Virus record (IMG/VR): IMGVR_UViG_3300032268_000759
Span: 90,841 to 154,840 of that record
DNA: 64,000 bases
Strand: one strand, 5' to 3'
Source: a virus
Positions 25,773 to 33,849 of this stretch are shown here, piece by piece. The notes beneath the pieces were generated by a model. That model was not told where the DNA came from, did no database searches, and worked only from the letters and a program-made list of their open reading frames with translations. Within the stretch, counting starts at the first letter, position 1, and each line of letters opens with the position of its first letter. The translations under genes were made by a program, and so were the position numbers.

Positions 25773-27113
25773 TTGACATTAAATAACATTTCCCAATATG
25801 GTATTGGATTCCAGATAAAAGTATTATCTGCTTTATTAACAGATAAAAAGTTTCTATTAGATATCAATGATGTTTTAAGTGATGATTATTTTGATAACTC
25901 AGCACATAAATGGATTGTAAATGAAACTTTAAAATATTTTACAAAATATCATACAACACCTACATTAGAAGTATTAAAAACAGAATTAAAGAAAATAGAT
26001 AATGAGGTATTACAAGTATCTGTTAAAGAACAATTACGTGAAGCATACCAATCAGCAGATGATGATTTAGAATATATTGAAACTGAATTTAGTAGTTTTT
26101 GTAAAAATCAACAGTTAAAAAAAGCATTATTAAGTAGTGTTGATTTATTAAAAGCAGGAGATTATGATTCAATCAGAGGAATGATTGATAACGCATTAAA
26201 AGCAGGTCAAGATAAAGCTTTAGGTCATGAATATAATAAGGATGTTGAGTCTAGATATAGAGAAAATCACCGTTTAGTTGTACCCACACCATGGCCTATT
26301 TTAAATGAATCATTACAAGGTGGATTAGGTGGAGGTGATTTTGGATTAATATTTGGTAACCCAGGAGGAGGTAAATCATGGGCATTAGTAGCATTAGGTG
26401 GTACAGCTGTTAAATTAGGATATAATGTAGTTCATTACACTTTAGAGTTAGGAGAAGATTATGTGGGTAGAAGATATGATGCGTTCTTTACCAATATATC
26501 AGTTAGTGATATAGGTAATCATAAAACACAGATTGAACAAATGACATCTGAATTACCAGGTAATTTAATCATAAGAGAATATTCACCAGGTCAAGCCACA
26601 ATATCTACTATAGAATCACATATCCAAAAATGTGTTAGCTCAGGATTTAAACCAGATTTAATTATTATTGATTATGTTGACTTACTTTCATCAAAAAGAA
26701 GGACTATAGATAAAAAACAAGAAATAGATGATATTTATATTAGCACCAAGGGACTTGCTAAACAACTTAATTTACCAGTATGGTCAGTTTCACAAGTAAA
26801 TCGTTCTGGTGCAAAGGATAATGTTATTGAAGGTGATAAAGCGGCCGGAAGCTATGATAAAATGATGGTGACCGATTTCGCTTTATCTTTATCTAGAAAA
26901 AAAGAAGATAAAGTAAATAACACAGGAAGATTCCATGTTATGAAAAATAGATATGGAGCAGATGGTATGACATATTTGGCCTCAGTAGATACATCTACAG
27001 GTCATATAGAAATCCAATCAGAATATGATGATGATGCTCCAACAAATAAAATAAGTGATGAAGAATTGGATAAAAAAGCATTAGCTAAAAAGTTTTATGA
27101 ATTTAATTTATAA
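25773..27113 (+). CDS. 41: replicative DNA helicase (gp41 / DnaB-like)
   Basis: A 446-residue hexameric 5'-3' helicase. It has an N-terminal helical domain (1-150), then the RecA-like domain with Walker A FGNPGGGKS at 194-202 and Walker B LIIIDYVDLL near 295, then SQVNRSGAKD and a C-terminal KNRYGADG arginine-finger region. T4 gp41 is 475 residues. The start is TTG at 25773, preceded by AAAAGTT exactly as at other starts; there is no ATG near the conserved N-terminus. No primase gene is visible in the window. Confidence 0.9.
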   Translation: MTLNNISQYGIGFQIKVLSALLTDKKFLLDINDVLSDDYFDNSAHKWIVNETLKYFTKYHTTPTLEVLKTELKKIDNEVLQVSVKEQLREAYQSADDDLEYIETEFSSFCKNQQLKKALLSSVDLLKAGDYDSIRGMIDNALKAGQDKALGHEYNKDVESRYRENHRLVVPTPWPILNESLQGGLGGGDFGLIFGNPGGGKSWALVALGGTAVKLGYNVVHYTLELGEDYVGRRYDAFFTNISVSDIGNHKTQIEQMTSELPGNLIIREYSPGQATISTIESHIQKCVSSGFKPDLIIIDYVDLLSSKRRTIDKKQEIDDIYISTKGLAKQLNLPVWSVSQVNRSGAKDNVIEGDKAAGSYDKMMVTDFALSLSRKKEDKVNNTGRFHVMKNRYGADGMTYLASVDTSTGHIEIQSEYDDDAPTNKISDEELDKKALAKKFYEFNL

Positions 27114-27118
27114 TAAAC

Positions 27119-28072
27119 ATGAACATAACAGAACCAAGACTTTGGTACAAACCATTTGAGTATCAACAAGCATTTGATTTCTATAAAGATCAACATCGCG
27201 TACATTGGTTAGCAGATGAAGTTCCATTAGCATCAGATTTAAATGACTGGAAATTAAAATTAACTGAACCAGAGAAAAATTTGATTGGTAATATTTTAAA
27301 ATCATTCGCACAAACAGAAGTACATGTTAATGATTATTGGTCAACAAAAGTATCAATGTGGTTCCCAAAACCAGAAGTACAGGCGATGGCTCGTGTGTTT
27401 GCTGATTTTGAAAGTATACATGCTGAGGCTTATGCTCGACTAAATGAAGAACTTGGATTAGATGATTTTAAAGCATTTTTAGAAGATGAAGCATCAAAAG
27501 CAAAAATAGATCGTTTAGTAGAAACACCAGGTGAATCATTAGAAGAAAGAGCATTATCATTAGCTATATTTTCAGCATTTACTGAAGGAGTTAATTTATT
27601 TAGTTCATTTGCTATATTGATGAGTTTCCAATTAAGAAACTTAATGAAAGGAACAGGACAGATTGTAGAATGGAGTGTTAGAGATGAATCATTGCATTCA
27701 AAAGCTGGATGTTGGTTATATAAAACATTACTGTCAGAAAATCCTACACTAGATACTCCTGAATTAAGAAATAAAATTATTGAAGCATGTGAGTTATCAG
27801 TACAATTAGAATCTGATTTTATTGATAAAGCATTTGAAATGGGAAATGTTGAAGGTTTAACTAAAGACCAGTTAAAAAACTTTATTAAAGCAAGAGCAAA
27901 CGAAAAAATAATTGAGTTAGGATATAATGCAATATATAATGATATTGATCCTAACTTATTAAAACAAATAGAATGGTTTGGACATTTAACAAGTGGTAAG
28001 ACACATCAAGACTTCTTTGCAGGTCGTGTTACTAACTATTCTAAGTCAAATGGTGATTGGAGTGATTTATAG
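27119..28072 (+). CDS. nrdB: ribonucleotide reductase class I beta subunit
   Basis: A 317-residue di-iron subunit that makes the radical for dNTP synthesis. DFESIHAEAYARL holds Glu and His ligands and the radical Tyr in the spacing E-x2-H-x3-Y. Further ligands are in AFTEGVNLFSSF (Glu) and VRDESLHSKAG (Glu/His). The length is near the usual 320-390. It lies 5 nt after gp41 and 8 nt before nrdA, so all three are co-transcribed. It supplies dNTPs to the phage polymerase. Confidence 0.93.
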   Translation: MNITEPRLWYKPFEYQQAFDFYKDQHRVHWLADEVPLASDLNDWKLKLTEPEKNLIGNILKSFAQTEVHVNDYWSTKVSMWFPKPEVQAMARVFADFESIHAEAYARLNEELGLDDFKAFLEDEASKAKIDRLVETPGESLEERALSLAIFSAFTEGVNLFSSFAILMSFQLRNLMKGTGQIVEWSVRDESLHSKAGCWLYKTLLSENPTLDTPELRNKIIEACELSVQLESDFIDKAFEMGNVEGLTKDQLKNFIKARANEKIIELGYNAIYNDIDPNLLKQIEWFGHLTSGKTHQDFFAGRVTNYSKSNGDWSDL

Positions 28073-28080
28073 AAAAAAAT

Positions 28081-29805
28081 ATGAGCATACAAGTAGATAC
28101 AAGTAAATGGATTAAGGGTAAAGATTACCCAGAGTGGATGGATGATATAGCTATCAGCATGATTTCAAAAGGTTATTTATTACCTGATGAAAATGTTTTT
28201 GACGCTTATAAAAGAGTAAGTAAAGCTGCTTCACGTAGATTAAAACGTAAAGATTTACAACCATTCTTTATGGAAGCAATAGTTAAAAATTGGTTATGCT
28301 TAGCATCACCTGTATTGTCAAATATGGGTACTGAACGTGGAATGCCTATTTCATGTTTTGGTATTGATGTTGGTGATTCAATTGAAGGAATTGCTGAAGC
28401 AAACGCAGAATTAATGCGTTTATCATCACAAGGTGGAGGTGTTGGTATTGGGTTATCTCGTATAAGAGGACGTGGTAAAAACATTAAAGACAACGGTATA
28501 AGTGAAGGTGTAGTGCCATGGGCTAAAATATATGATTCAACAATATTAGCTACAAACCAAGGTAGTGTTCGTAGAGGAGCAGCTTCAGTTAATTTAAATA
28601 TTAACCATCCAGATATTGAAGAATTTTTAATGATTCGTAGACCAAAAGGTGATGTTAATCGTCAATGTCTAAACTTACATCAGTGTGTAGTTGTAGATGA
28701 TGTGTTTATGGATAAACTTGAAAATAAAGATCCTAAATCATTAAAAATATGGGGTGAGATTTTAAAAACACGTCTTGAAACAGGTGAACCTTATATTATG
28801 TTTGGAGATAATATTAATAAGGCAAATCCTCAAGCGTATAAAAATAACAATCTTCAAGTATCAATGACAAACATTTGTACTGAGATTGCTTTATACACAG
28901 ATGAGTTACATTCATTTATATGCTGTTTATCTTCATTAAATTTATCTCGTTGGGATGAATGGAAAGATTATAAGTTTGAAAATGGAATGACATTACCTGA
29001 GTTATCAACTTGGTTTTTAGAAGGAGCATTACAAGAGTTTATTGATAGAGCAAAAAATATTAAGTTTTTTGAAAATACAGTTCGCTCAGCAACAAAAGGA
29101 AGAGCAATTGGATTAGGTATTTTGGGTTGGCATACATTCTTACAATCAAAAGGATTACCATTTGTAGGTATTCAAGCGAACGCTTATACAAGAATGATAT
29201 TTGACTTTATTGAAAAAGAAGCACTAAAAGCATCTCGTGACCAGGCAATTGAATATGGTGAACCAGAATGGTGTAAAGGAACAGGTTTAAGACATACTCA
29301 TCATTTAGCACCTGCACCAACAGTATCAAATGCTCATATATCAGGTGGAGTTTCACCTTCAATTGAACCAATACCTGCTAATGTTTATAATTTAAAAACA
29401 GCAAAAGGAGTATTTATTAAACGTAATAAAATACTTGAAGCATTACTTGAACAAAAAGGATATAATATTGATAGTGTTTGGGATCAAATTTTAAGAGACC
29501 AAGGTTCAGTAGTGGGTTTACCAGATTATATTTTAACTGATGAAGAAAAAGAAATATTCTTAACATTTAAAGAAATTAATCAATTAGAAATTGTTAAACA
29601 AAATGGTATTAGGCAACAATATGTTGATCAAGCAATATCTTTAAATTTAACATTTGATCCAAATGATTCTCCAAAATGGATTAGTCAAGTACATAAAGAA
29701 GCTTGGAAACAAGGAATTAAAACACTTTATTATCTAAGAACAGAATCAGTATTAAGAGGAGATAATTTACAAAGATTATCAGATTGTGTTAGTTGTGAAG
29801 GTTAA
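28081..29805 (+). CDS. nrdA: ribonucleotide reductase class I alpha subunit
   Basis: A 574-residue catalytic subunit. Active-site parts visible are PISCFGIDVGDS (first redox Cys), MTNICTEIAL (Asn, thiyl Cys and Glu in N-x-C-x-E), CCLSSLNLSRW (second redox Cys) and the C-terminal CVSCEG shuttle pair. T4 NrdA is about 750 residues. The shorter N-terminus has no ATP-cone, so dATP feedback through that domain is missing. Co-transcribed with nrdB. Confidence 0.93.
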   Translation: MSIQVDTSKWIKGKDYPEWMDDIAISMISKGYLLPDENVFDAYKRVSKAASRRLKRKDLQPFFMEAIVKNWLCLASPVLSNMGTERGMPISCFGIDVGDSIEGIAEANAELMRLSSQGGGVGIGLSRIRGRGKNIKDNGISEGVVPWAKIYDSTILATNQGSVRRGAASVNLNINHPDIEEFLMIRRPKGDVNRQCLNLHQCVVVDDVFMDKLENKDPKSLKIWGEILKTRLETGEPYIMFGDNINKANPQAYKNNNLQVSMTNICTEIALYTDELHSFICCLSSLNLSRWDEWKDYKFENGMTLPELSTWFLEGALQEFIDRAKNIKFFENTVRSATKGRAIGLGILGWHTFLQSKGLPFVGIQANAYTRMIFDFIEKEALKASRDQAIEYGEPEWCKGTGLRHTHHLAPAPTVSNAHISGGVSPSIEPIPANVYNLKTAKGVFIKRNKILEALLEQKGYNIDSVWDQILRDQGSVVGLPDYILTDEEKEIFLTFKEINQLEIVKQNGIRQQYVDQAISLNLTFDPNDSPKWISQVHKEAWKQGIKTLYYLRTESVLRGDNLQRLSDCVSCEG

Positions 29806-29817
29806 ACAATAAAAGTT

Positions 29818-30870
29818 ATGAATAACAAATATTTACCATATCTAATATTATTTTGTGCGCTGGGACTTGGAGTCTCAGCCGCATATTACAGCATTGTAGG
29901 TTTATCAATGTTGTTTGCAGGTGTTGCTTTACCTGTAACAATAATGGCCTCATTTTTAGAAATATCTAAACTTTCAATAGCAACTTTATTACATAGATCT
30001 TGGAAAACATTAAATGGATTACTTAAAACATACCTTACAATAGCTGTAGTAGTATTATCTTTAATAACATCTGCTGGTATTTATGGACTATTAAGTTCAG
30101 GTTATCAAACAACAGCAAATAAATCTGGTATTATTGATCAAAAAATAAGTTCACTAGAAAGTAAAAAACAATCTTATGAACTTATAAAAACAGGTTATTT
30201 AACAGATAAAGAGTCATTAACAAAATCAACATCAGAGTTAAGAACAGCCTTATCTAAAAATACAGTTTTGCAGTCTGTAGATAAAAAAGGAAATCTTATT
30301 ACTCGAGAAAGTAAAGGTAATAGAAAAGTATTTGAAAATCAACTTACATCTTCTATTAAAGCAGAAGAAGTATTATCAGCTAAACTTGATGTTATTAATG
30401 ACAGTATATTTAGTTTAGAGACCCAAATATTAAATATAAAAGCAAAAAATGATCTAGCTAATGAGTTAGGTCCATTAAAATACTTATCTGGTCTAACAGG
30501 ACAACCAATGGATAAAGTAATAAACTGGTTCATGATTATCATTATTTTAGTATTTGATCCATTAGCAATAGCATTAGTTATAGCAGCAAATGCTTCATTT
30601 GAAAAGAATAGAATACCAAAAGAATATCCAATATCTGAATCTGAACCTGATATAGAACCTAAACCCATATTAATACCTCAAACACAAGAGGAAATAATGG
30701 AGAAATATGATACAAATAAAGATGGAGTATTAAGTGAAGAAGAAATAAGTAAAATACCTCCTGAATTACAACAAATGAAAGAATTACTTAGCCGCCCAGA
30801 TATATCAGGATGGAGAAAAAATCGTATTAGAGAACAACTCCCTCCAGATGATAATGTAAAAGAATATTAA
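29818..30870 (+). CDS. membrane protein with coiled coil and EF-hand loop
   Basis: A 350-residue protein. Three hydrophobic segments lie near residues 6-25, 28-48 and 70-92, a long polar helical stretch (about 105-215) suggests a coiled coil, and a fourth membrane segment (WFMIIIILVFDPLAIALVIA) spans about 238-258. The C-terminal domain carries a canonical EF-hand loop at 298-309 (D-x-N-x-D-G-x-L-x3-E). It is the last gene of the nrd operon. The family is not recognised. It could sense calcium or remodel the host membrane; both are guesses. Confidence 0.65.
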   Translation: MNNKYLPYLILFCALGLGVSAAYYSIVGLSMLFAGVALPVTIMASFLEISKLSIATLLHRSWKTLNGLLKTYLTIAVVVLSLITSAGIYGLLSSGYQTTANKSGIIDQKISSLESKKQSYELIKTGYLTDKESLTKSTSELRTALSKNTVLQSVDKKGNLITRESKGNRKVFENQLTSSIKAEEVLSAKLDVINDSIFSLETQILNIKAKNDLANELGPLKYLSGLTGQPMDKVINWFMIIIILVFDPLAIALVIAANASFEKNRIPKEYPISESEPDIEPKPILIPQTQEEIMEKYDTNKDGVLSEEEISKIPPELQQMKELLSRPDISGWRKNRIREQLPPDDNVKEY

Positions 30871-30873
30871 AGG

Positions 30874-30905
30874 TTTGGCCTCCCAATAAATCTTCATTAT
30901 ATTTA
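30874..30905 (+). promoter_or_regulatory. host-type promoter, predicted leaderless
   Basis: TTTG (30874-30877, in AGGTTTGGCC), 20 nt, TATATTTA (30898-30905), 4 nt, then the ATG at 30910. It opens the 7-deazaguanine gene region. Confidence 0.6.
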
Positions 30906-30909
30906 CATT

Positions 30910-31398
30910 ATGAATAAAGATATAAAAGAAGTACTTGATTATCTAGGTTATAAAATAAATGTGGATGTTCCGGCTAAACCACCACATAGAGGTAATAATA
31001 AGTTTTATTGGTGGAGAAGATATCCAATTCATAAAGAATTACATAAATACCAACCAATTGAAGACAAATTAGCTAATGGTGATTTTAGTTATTCACCTTA
31101 TTGGACTCAAGTTCAATATGAACAATATTGGTTAGCAGAAGCCATATCTAAATCAAAATTAGAAAAGGAATGGTGTGTTGAAAAAGAAAGAGAAGTCAGA
31201 ACTATATACGCCAAACGTATAAATAAACTATCTGAAGATGCTATGAAAGATGAGTTTGAACGTTTACAATCATTTAAACTTGACTTAAAACGTCAATATG
31301 GAGGTAAACAAGATGATGTTAGTGAGTTTGTAGATAAGTTTGAAGGCAGTTTGGAAGAATGCGTTTTATTTTATAAATTATCAAAAAAGTTACAATAA
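30910..31398 (+). CDS. hypothetical protein coupled to the TGT-like gene
   Basis: A 162-residue charged protein with aromatic clusters (NNKFYWWRRYPIHKEL, YSPYWTQVQYEQYWLAEA) and a helical C-terminal half. There is no Cys pair or membrane segment. Its stop overlaps the next start (TAATG), so it is translationally coupled to the TGT-like gene and may serve the same DNA modification pathway. The family is not recognised. Confidence 0.6.
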   Translation: MNKDIKEVLDYLGYKINVDVPAKPPHRGNNKFYWWRRYPIHKELHKYQPIEDKLANGDFSYSPYWTQVQYEQYWLAEAISKSKLEKEWCVEKEREVRTIYAKRINKLSEDAMKDEFERLQSFKLDLKRQYGGKQDDVSEFVDKFEGSLEECVLFYKLSKKLQ

Positions 31399-32186
31399 TG
31401 AAAATATCACATGAAGTACCACTCTCATTACTTGAGAAAAGTTTAATGTTTAATGATTATCAGTACGTATTACCTCATTTAATAGACAAATATAATGAGT
31501 ATAAACTATTTATGTTGAGGTATAGAGCTCAAGAAAACTCATTTATAATAATGGATAATGGTCTTTTTGAGGGAGTAACTCATACAGCTGAGGATTTAGT
31601 TGAGAAAATGCATTTAGTTAAACCTGATATTTTTATAACACCTGATGATTGGAATAATTCTCATGCTACATATAAAAATGCAAAATACTGGATAAATACT
31701 CTAAAGTCACAACTACCATCAACTACAAAATTAATGGTTGTATTACAAGGTAAAACAATAGAAGAGATAACTAATTTATATAATAAATGTATTGATTTAG
31801 GTTTTAAACACTTTGCATTTAATCATTCTTCAGAAGCATACCAACGAATATTTAATCATCCTAATAAGTTAGTTAACCAAATGATGGGTAGAATTGAGGT
31901 AATAAATTCATTAAGAAGACAAGGTCATATTTTAGATAATCATTATATTCATTTACTTGGAGCATCACTACCTCAAGAGTTTATTTATTACAAAGGTATG
32001 GAATGGATTAATTCAGTTGATACTTCATCTCCAATTATAAATGGTGCTTTAAATATACCTTATGAAGAGTATGGTTTGTTAACTAAGCCAACAAATAAAA
32101 TTGAAGAGTTCTTTGAAGATAGTTTAGAAGAACAAATAGGAAATATTACATTTAATATAAATAAGTTTAAAGAATATACTTCATAG
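31398..32186 (+). CDS. tRNA-guanine transglycosylase-like protein, DpdA candidate
   Basis: A 262-residue protein with the order of TGT active-site motifs. IIMDNGLFEG (D53) matches the TGT DSGGFQ site; FITPDDW (D83/D84); MVVLQGKT (Q117-G118) matches VQGG; IHLLGAS (about 185-190) matches LMGVG; NSVDTSSP (D208) matches the nucleophile site DCVxPTR. The C-terminus lacks the Cys/His zinc site of tRNA enzymes. Phage DpdA proteins of this superfamily insert 7-deazaguanines into DNA. The neighbouring queC, queD, queE and folE support that role. The subfamily is not established. Confidence 0.65.
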   Translation: MKISHEVPLSLLEKSLMFNDYQYVLPHLIDKYNEYKLFMLRYRAQENSFIIMDNGLFEGVTHTAEDLVEKMHLVKPDIFITPDDWNNSHATYKNAKYWINTLKSQLPSTTKLMVVLQGKTIEEITNLYNKCIDLGFKHFAFNHSSEAYQRIFNHPNKLVNQMMGRIEVINSLRRQGHILDNHYIHLLGASLPQEFIYYKGMEWINSVDTSSPIINGALNIPYEEYGLLTKPTNKIEEFFEDSLEEQIGNITFNINKFKEYTS

Positions 32187-32202
32187 ATATATTAAAATAT
32201 AT

Positions 32203-32275
32203 GCTCCGTTAGTGAAGCGGTCTAACACGCTACCCTTTCACGGTAGAGGCACGGGTTCGATTCCCGTACGGAGTA
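32203..32275 (+). tRNA. tRNA-Glu (anticodon UUC)
   Basis: A complete 73-nt cloverleaf. The acceptor GCTCCGT/ACGGAGT has one G-T pair. The D-stem is GTG/CAC, the anticodon stem CTACC/GGTAG with loop CTTTCAC (anticodon TTC), and the T-arm ACGGG-TTCGATT-CCCGT. The discriminator is A and the 3' CCA is not encoded. No intron. It probably supplements the host for GAA-rich phage genes. Confidence 0.95.
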
Positions 32276-32295
32276 CAAATATTTTTAAAAATTAA

Positions 32296-32319
32296 AGCTT
32301 GGCCAACCAGGCTTTTTTT
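32296..32319 (+). terminator. intrinsic terminator after tRNA-Glu
   Basis: AGCTTGG pairs with CCAGGCT (7 bp, one G-T) around the CCAA loop, followed by six further T. It overlaps a host-type promoter. Confidence 0.8.
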
Positions 32320-32329
32320 GTTATATTAA
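32298..32329 (+). promoter_or_regulatory. host-type promoter nested with the terminator
   Basis: CTTG (32298-32301), 20 nt, TATATTAA (32322-32329), then a 19-nt leader to the ATG at 32349. The terminator hairpin forms the spacer. Confidence 0.55.
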
Positions 32330-32348
32330 TATTATAATAAAATAAGTT

Positions 32349-32567
32349 ATGACACAAACACAATACATTTCACTTTACGATTATTTAGGTAAAGCAGCTG
32401 GACCTGAATTAGGTAAACAAGTAGCAGATTATGCTAAATTAAAAAAATTTCCTGTTCAATTAAGGGAGGTTAATACAAAAACTTATAAAGGTAAAGTAAT
32501 GCTTTATACTAAAGAGTTTTTAACAGAGTTTTTTCATGCTAAAAATATTTTTACATATGCAAAATAA
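32349..32567 (+). CDS. small hypothetical protein before queC
   Basis: A 72-residue basic, helical protein (SLYDYLGKAAGPELGKQVADY). It resembles nothing certain. It overlaps the chosen queC start by 11 nt, implying coupling. A small DNA-binding or regulatory protein is possible but unsupported by a clear motif. Confidence 0.6.
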   Translation: MTQTQYISLYDYLGKAAGPELGKQVADYAKLKKFPVQLREVNTKTYKGKVMLYTKEFLTEFFHAKNIFTYAK

Positions 32568-33393
32568 AAAACATGCGGTTATAAGTTTAAGTGGAGGTAT
32601 GGATTCCTCTACTTTATTATTACATTTATTAAATGAAGGTTATGATTGTACTTGTTTAAGTTTTGATTATGGTCAAAAACATAAAGTTGAATTAGAAAGA
32701 GCAGTTGAATTAGTGAAGTACATTAATGAATATTTTGTTGTAGATGAAGAAAGTAAAACATTTGATTATCCATTTAACATTACTCATCAAATCATCAAAT
32801 TAGATGGTTTAAGTCAATTACTAAACTCATCATTAGTTGAAGGTGGACATGAAGTGCCTGAAGGTCATTATGAAAATGAAAACATGAAGGCAACTGTGGT
32901 ACCTAATAGGAATATGATATTTAGTTCAATAGTACAATCAGTAGCACTATCAATAGCTACTAAACATAATACTGAATGTGTTATTGCTTTAGGTTTACAT
33001 AGTGGTGACCATGCTGTTTATCCTGATACAACTGAACAATTTAGACAATCATGTTTAGAAACATTCAAAATAGGAAATTGGGAATCACATTTAGTAGATT
33101 ATTATGCTCCATATATGGAGACAAATAAATTTGGTATATTAGAAGATGGAGCCAAATGTTGTGAGTTCTTATGTTTAGATTTTGATGAAGTATATAAACG
33201 TACTAATACATCTTACAAACCATTTCCAAGTGGAAACAGTGATTACAAATCAGCATCATCAGTAGAACGTATTGAAGCATTTATTAAATTAGGCCGCCCA
33301 GATTCAGTTCAATATGAAGACGAATCAGGTCCTGTAAGTTGGGAAGTAGCTAAAGCACACGTAGAAACAGTTTTAAACAATCATAATAAATAA
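32557..33393 (+). CDS. queC: QueC-like 7-cyano-7-deazaguanine synthase lacking the zinc cysteines
   Basis: A 278-residue PP-loop ATPase. The ATP motif is SLSGGMDSSTLLLHLL at residues 11-26, then LSFDYGQKHKVELE, VVPNRNMIFSS and DTTEQFRQSC, all in QueC order. The reaction is conversion of 7-carboxy-7-deazaguanine to preQ0 through an amide. Canonical QueC has four zinc Cys near the C-terminus (C...C-x2-C-x2-C); here the matching stretch is TNTSYKPFPSGNSDYKSASS with Ser or other residues. ATG 32557 is chosen over an in-frame ATG at 32536 because conservation begins just after it. Confidence 0.85.
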   Translation: MQNKKHAVISLSGGMDSSTLLLHLLNEGYDCTCLSFDYGQKHKVELERAVELVKYINEYFVVDEESKTFDYPFNITHQIIKLDGLSQLLNSSLVEGGHEVPEGHYENENMKATVVPNRNMIFSSIVQSVALSIATKHNTECVIALGLHSGDHAVYPDTTEQFRQSCLETFKIGNWESHLVDYYAPYMETNKFGILEDGAKCCEFLCLDFDEVYKRTNTSYKPFPSGNSDYKSASSVERIEAFIKLGRPDSVQYEDESGPVSWEVAKAHVETVLNNHNK

Positions 33394-33394
33394 T

Positions 33395-33598
33395 ATGAAA
33401 AATCAATTAGAATTAACAAGAAGTTTTGGAGGAATAATATCAAATGATATTAAGAATTTCCAAAGTAAAGAACATATGCGTTCAGAACAAAAACATCTTA
33501 GAGCATACAAACAAGGTGTAAAATGGTTTACTAATGGAACCAAAGATGAAAAAACAAATGAAACTGTATATTTTAAAGTAGAGGAGAAGTGGAATTAA
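33395..33598 (+). CDS. small hypothetical protein between queC and thioredoxin
   Basis: A 67-residue basic protein. It opens MKNQLELTRSFGGIISNDIK and has a central KEHMRSEQKHLRAYKQGVKW segment. It is probably a helical hairpin. No family is recognised. It starts 1 nt after the queC stop and ends 1 nt before the thioredoxin, so it belongs to the que operon. Confidence 0.6.
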   Translation: MKNQLELTRSFGGIISNDIKNFQSKEHMRSEQKHLRAYKQGVKWFTNGTKDEKTNETVYFKVEEKWN

Positions 33599-33599
33599 T

Positions 33600-33848
33600 A
33601 TGAAAACATTATTTTATTTTAGTGCACCATGGTGTGTACCATGCCAATCATTAGGTCCTATTATGGATCAAGTAGCATTACGAGGTATTCCTGTAGAAAA
33701 AGTTAACATAGATTATGAAACAGATAGAACAGTAGCAGCAAATGTCACAAGTGTACCTACAGTAGTATTAGCTCAAAATGGAGTTGAAATTAAACGATTT
33801 ACAGGTGCTAAATCATTACAACAAGTATTAGACTTTTACAATAATTAA
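33600..33848 (+). CDS. thioredoxin-like protein 1
   Basis: An 82-residue minimal thioredoxin. The redox motif is WCVPC at residues 11-15 and the cis-Pro loop is VTSVPTVVL near 51-59. It would act in the cytoplasm as a reductant for ribonucleotide reductase or for que enzymes. A second small thioredoxin lies at 35376. Embedded between queC and queD in one operon. Confidence 0.85.
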   Translation: MKTLFYFSAPWCVPCQSLGPIMDQVALRGIPVEKVNIDYETDRTVAANVTSVPTVVLAQNGVEIKRFTGAKSLQQVLDFYNN

Positions 33849-33849
33849 T

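Noticed and set aside
31398-32186. A tRNA-modifying queuosine role for the TGT-like protein
   Set aside because: The zinc site of tRNA enzymes is missing, the only tRNA nearby is not a GUN type, and no QueA/QueG/QueF is seen. DNA modification fits better, though this is not proven.
32276-32560. A preQ1 riboswitch ahead of the queC region
   Set aside because: The leader is only 19 nt after the -7 box and contains no H-type pseudoknot pattern; the hairpin there is a plain terminator.
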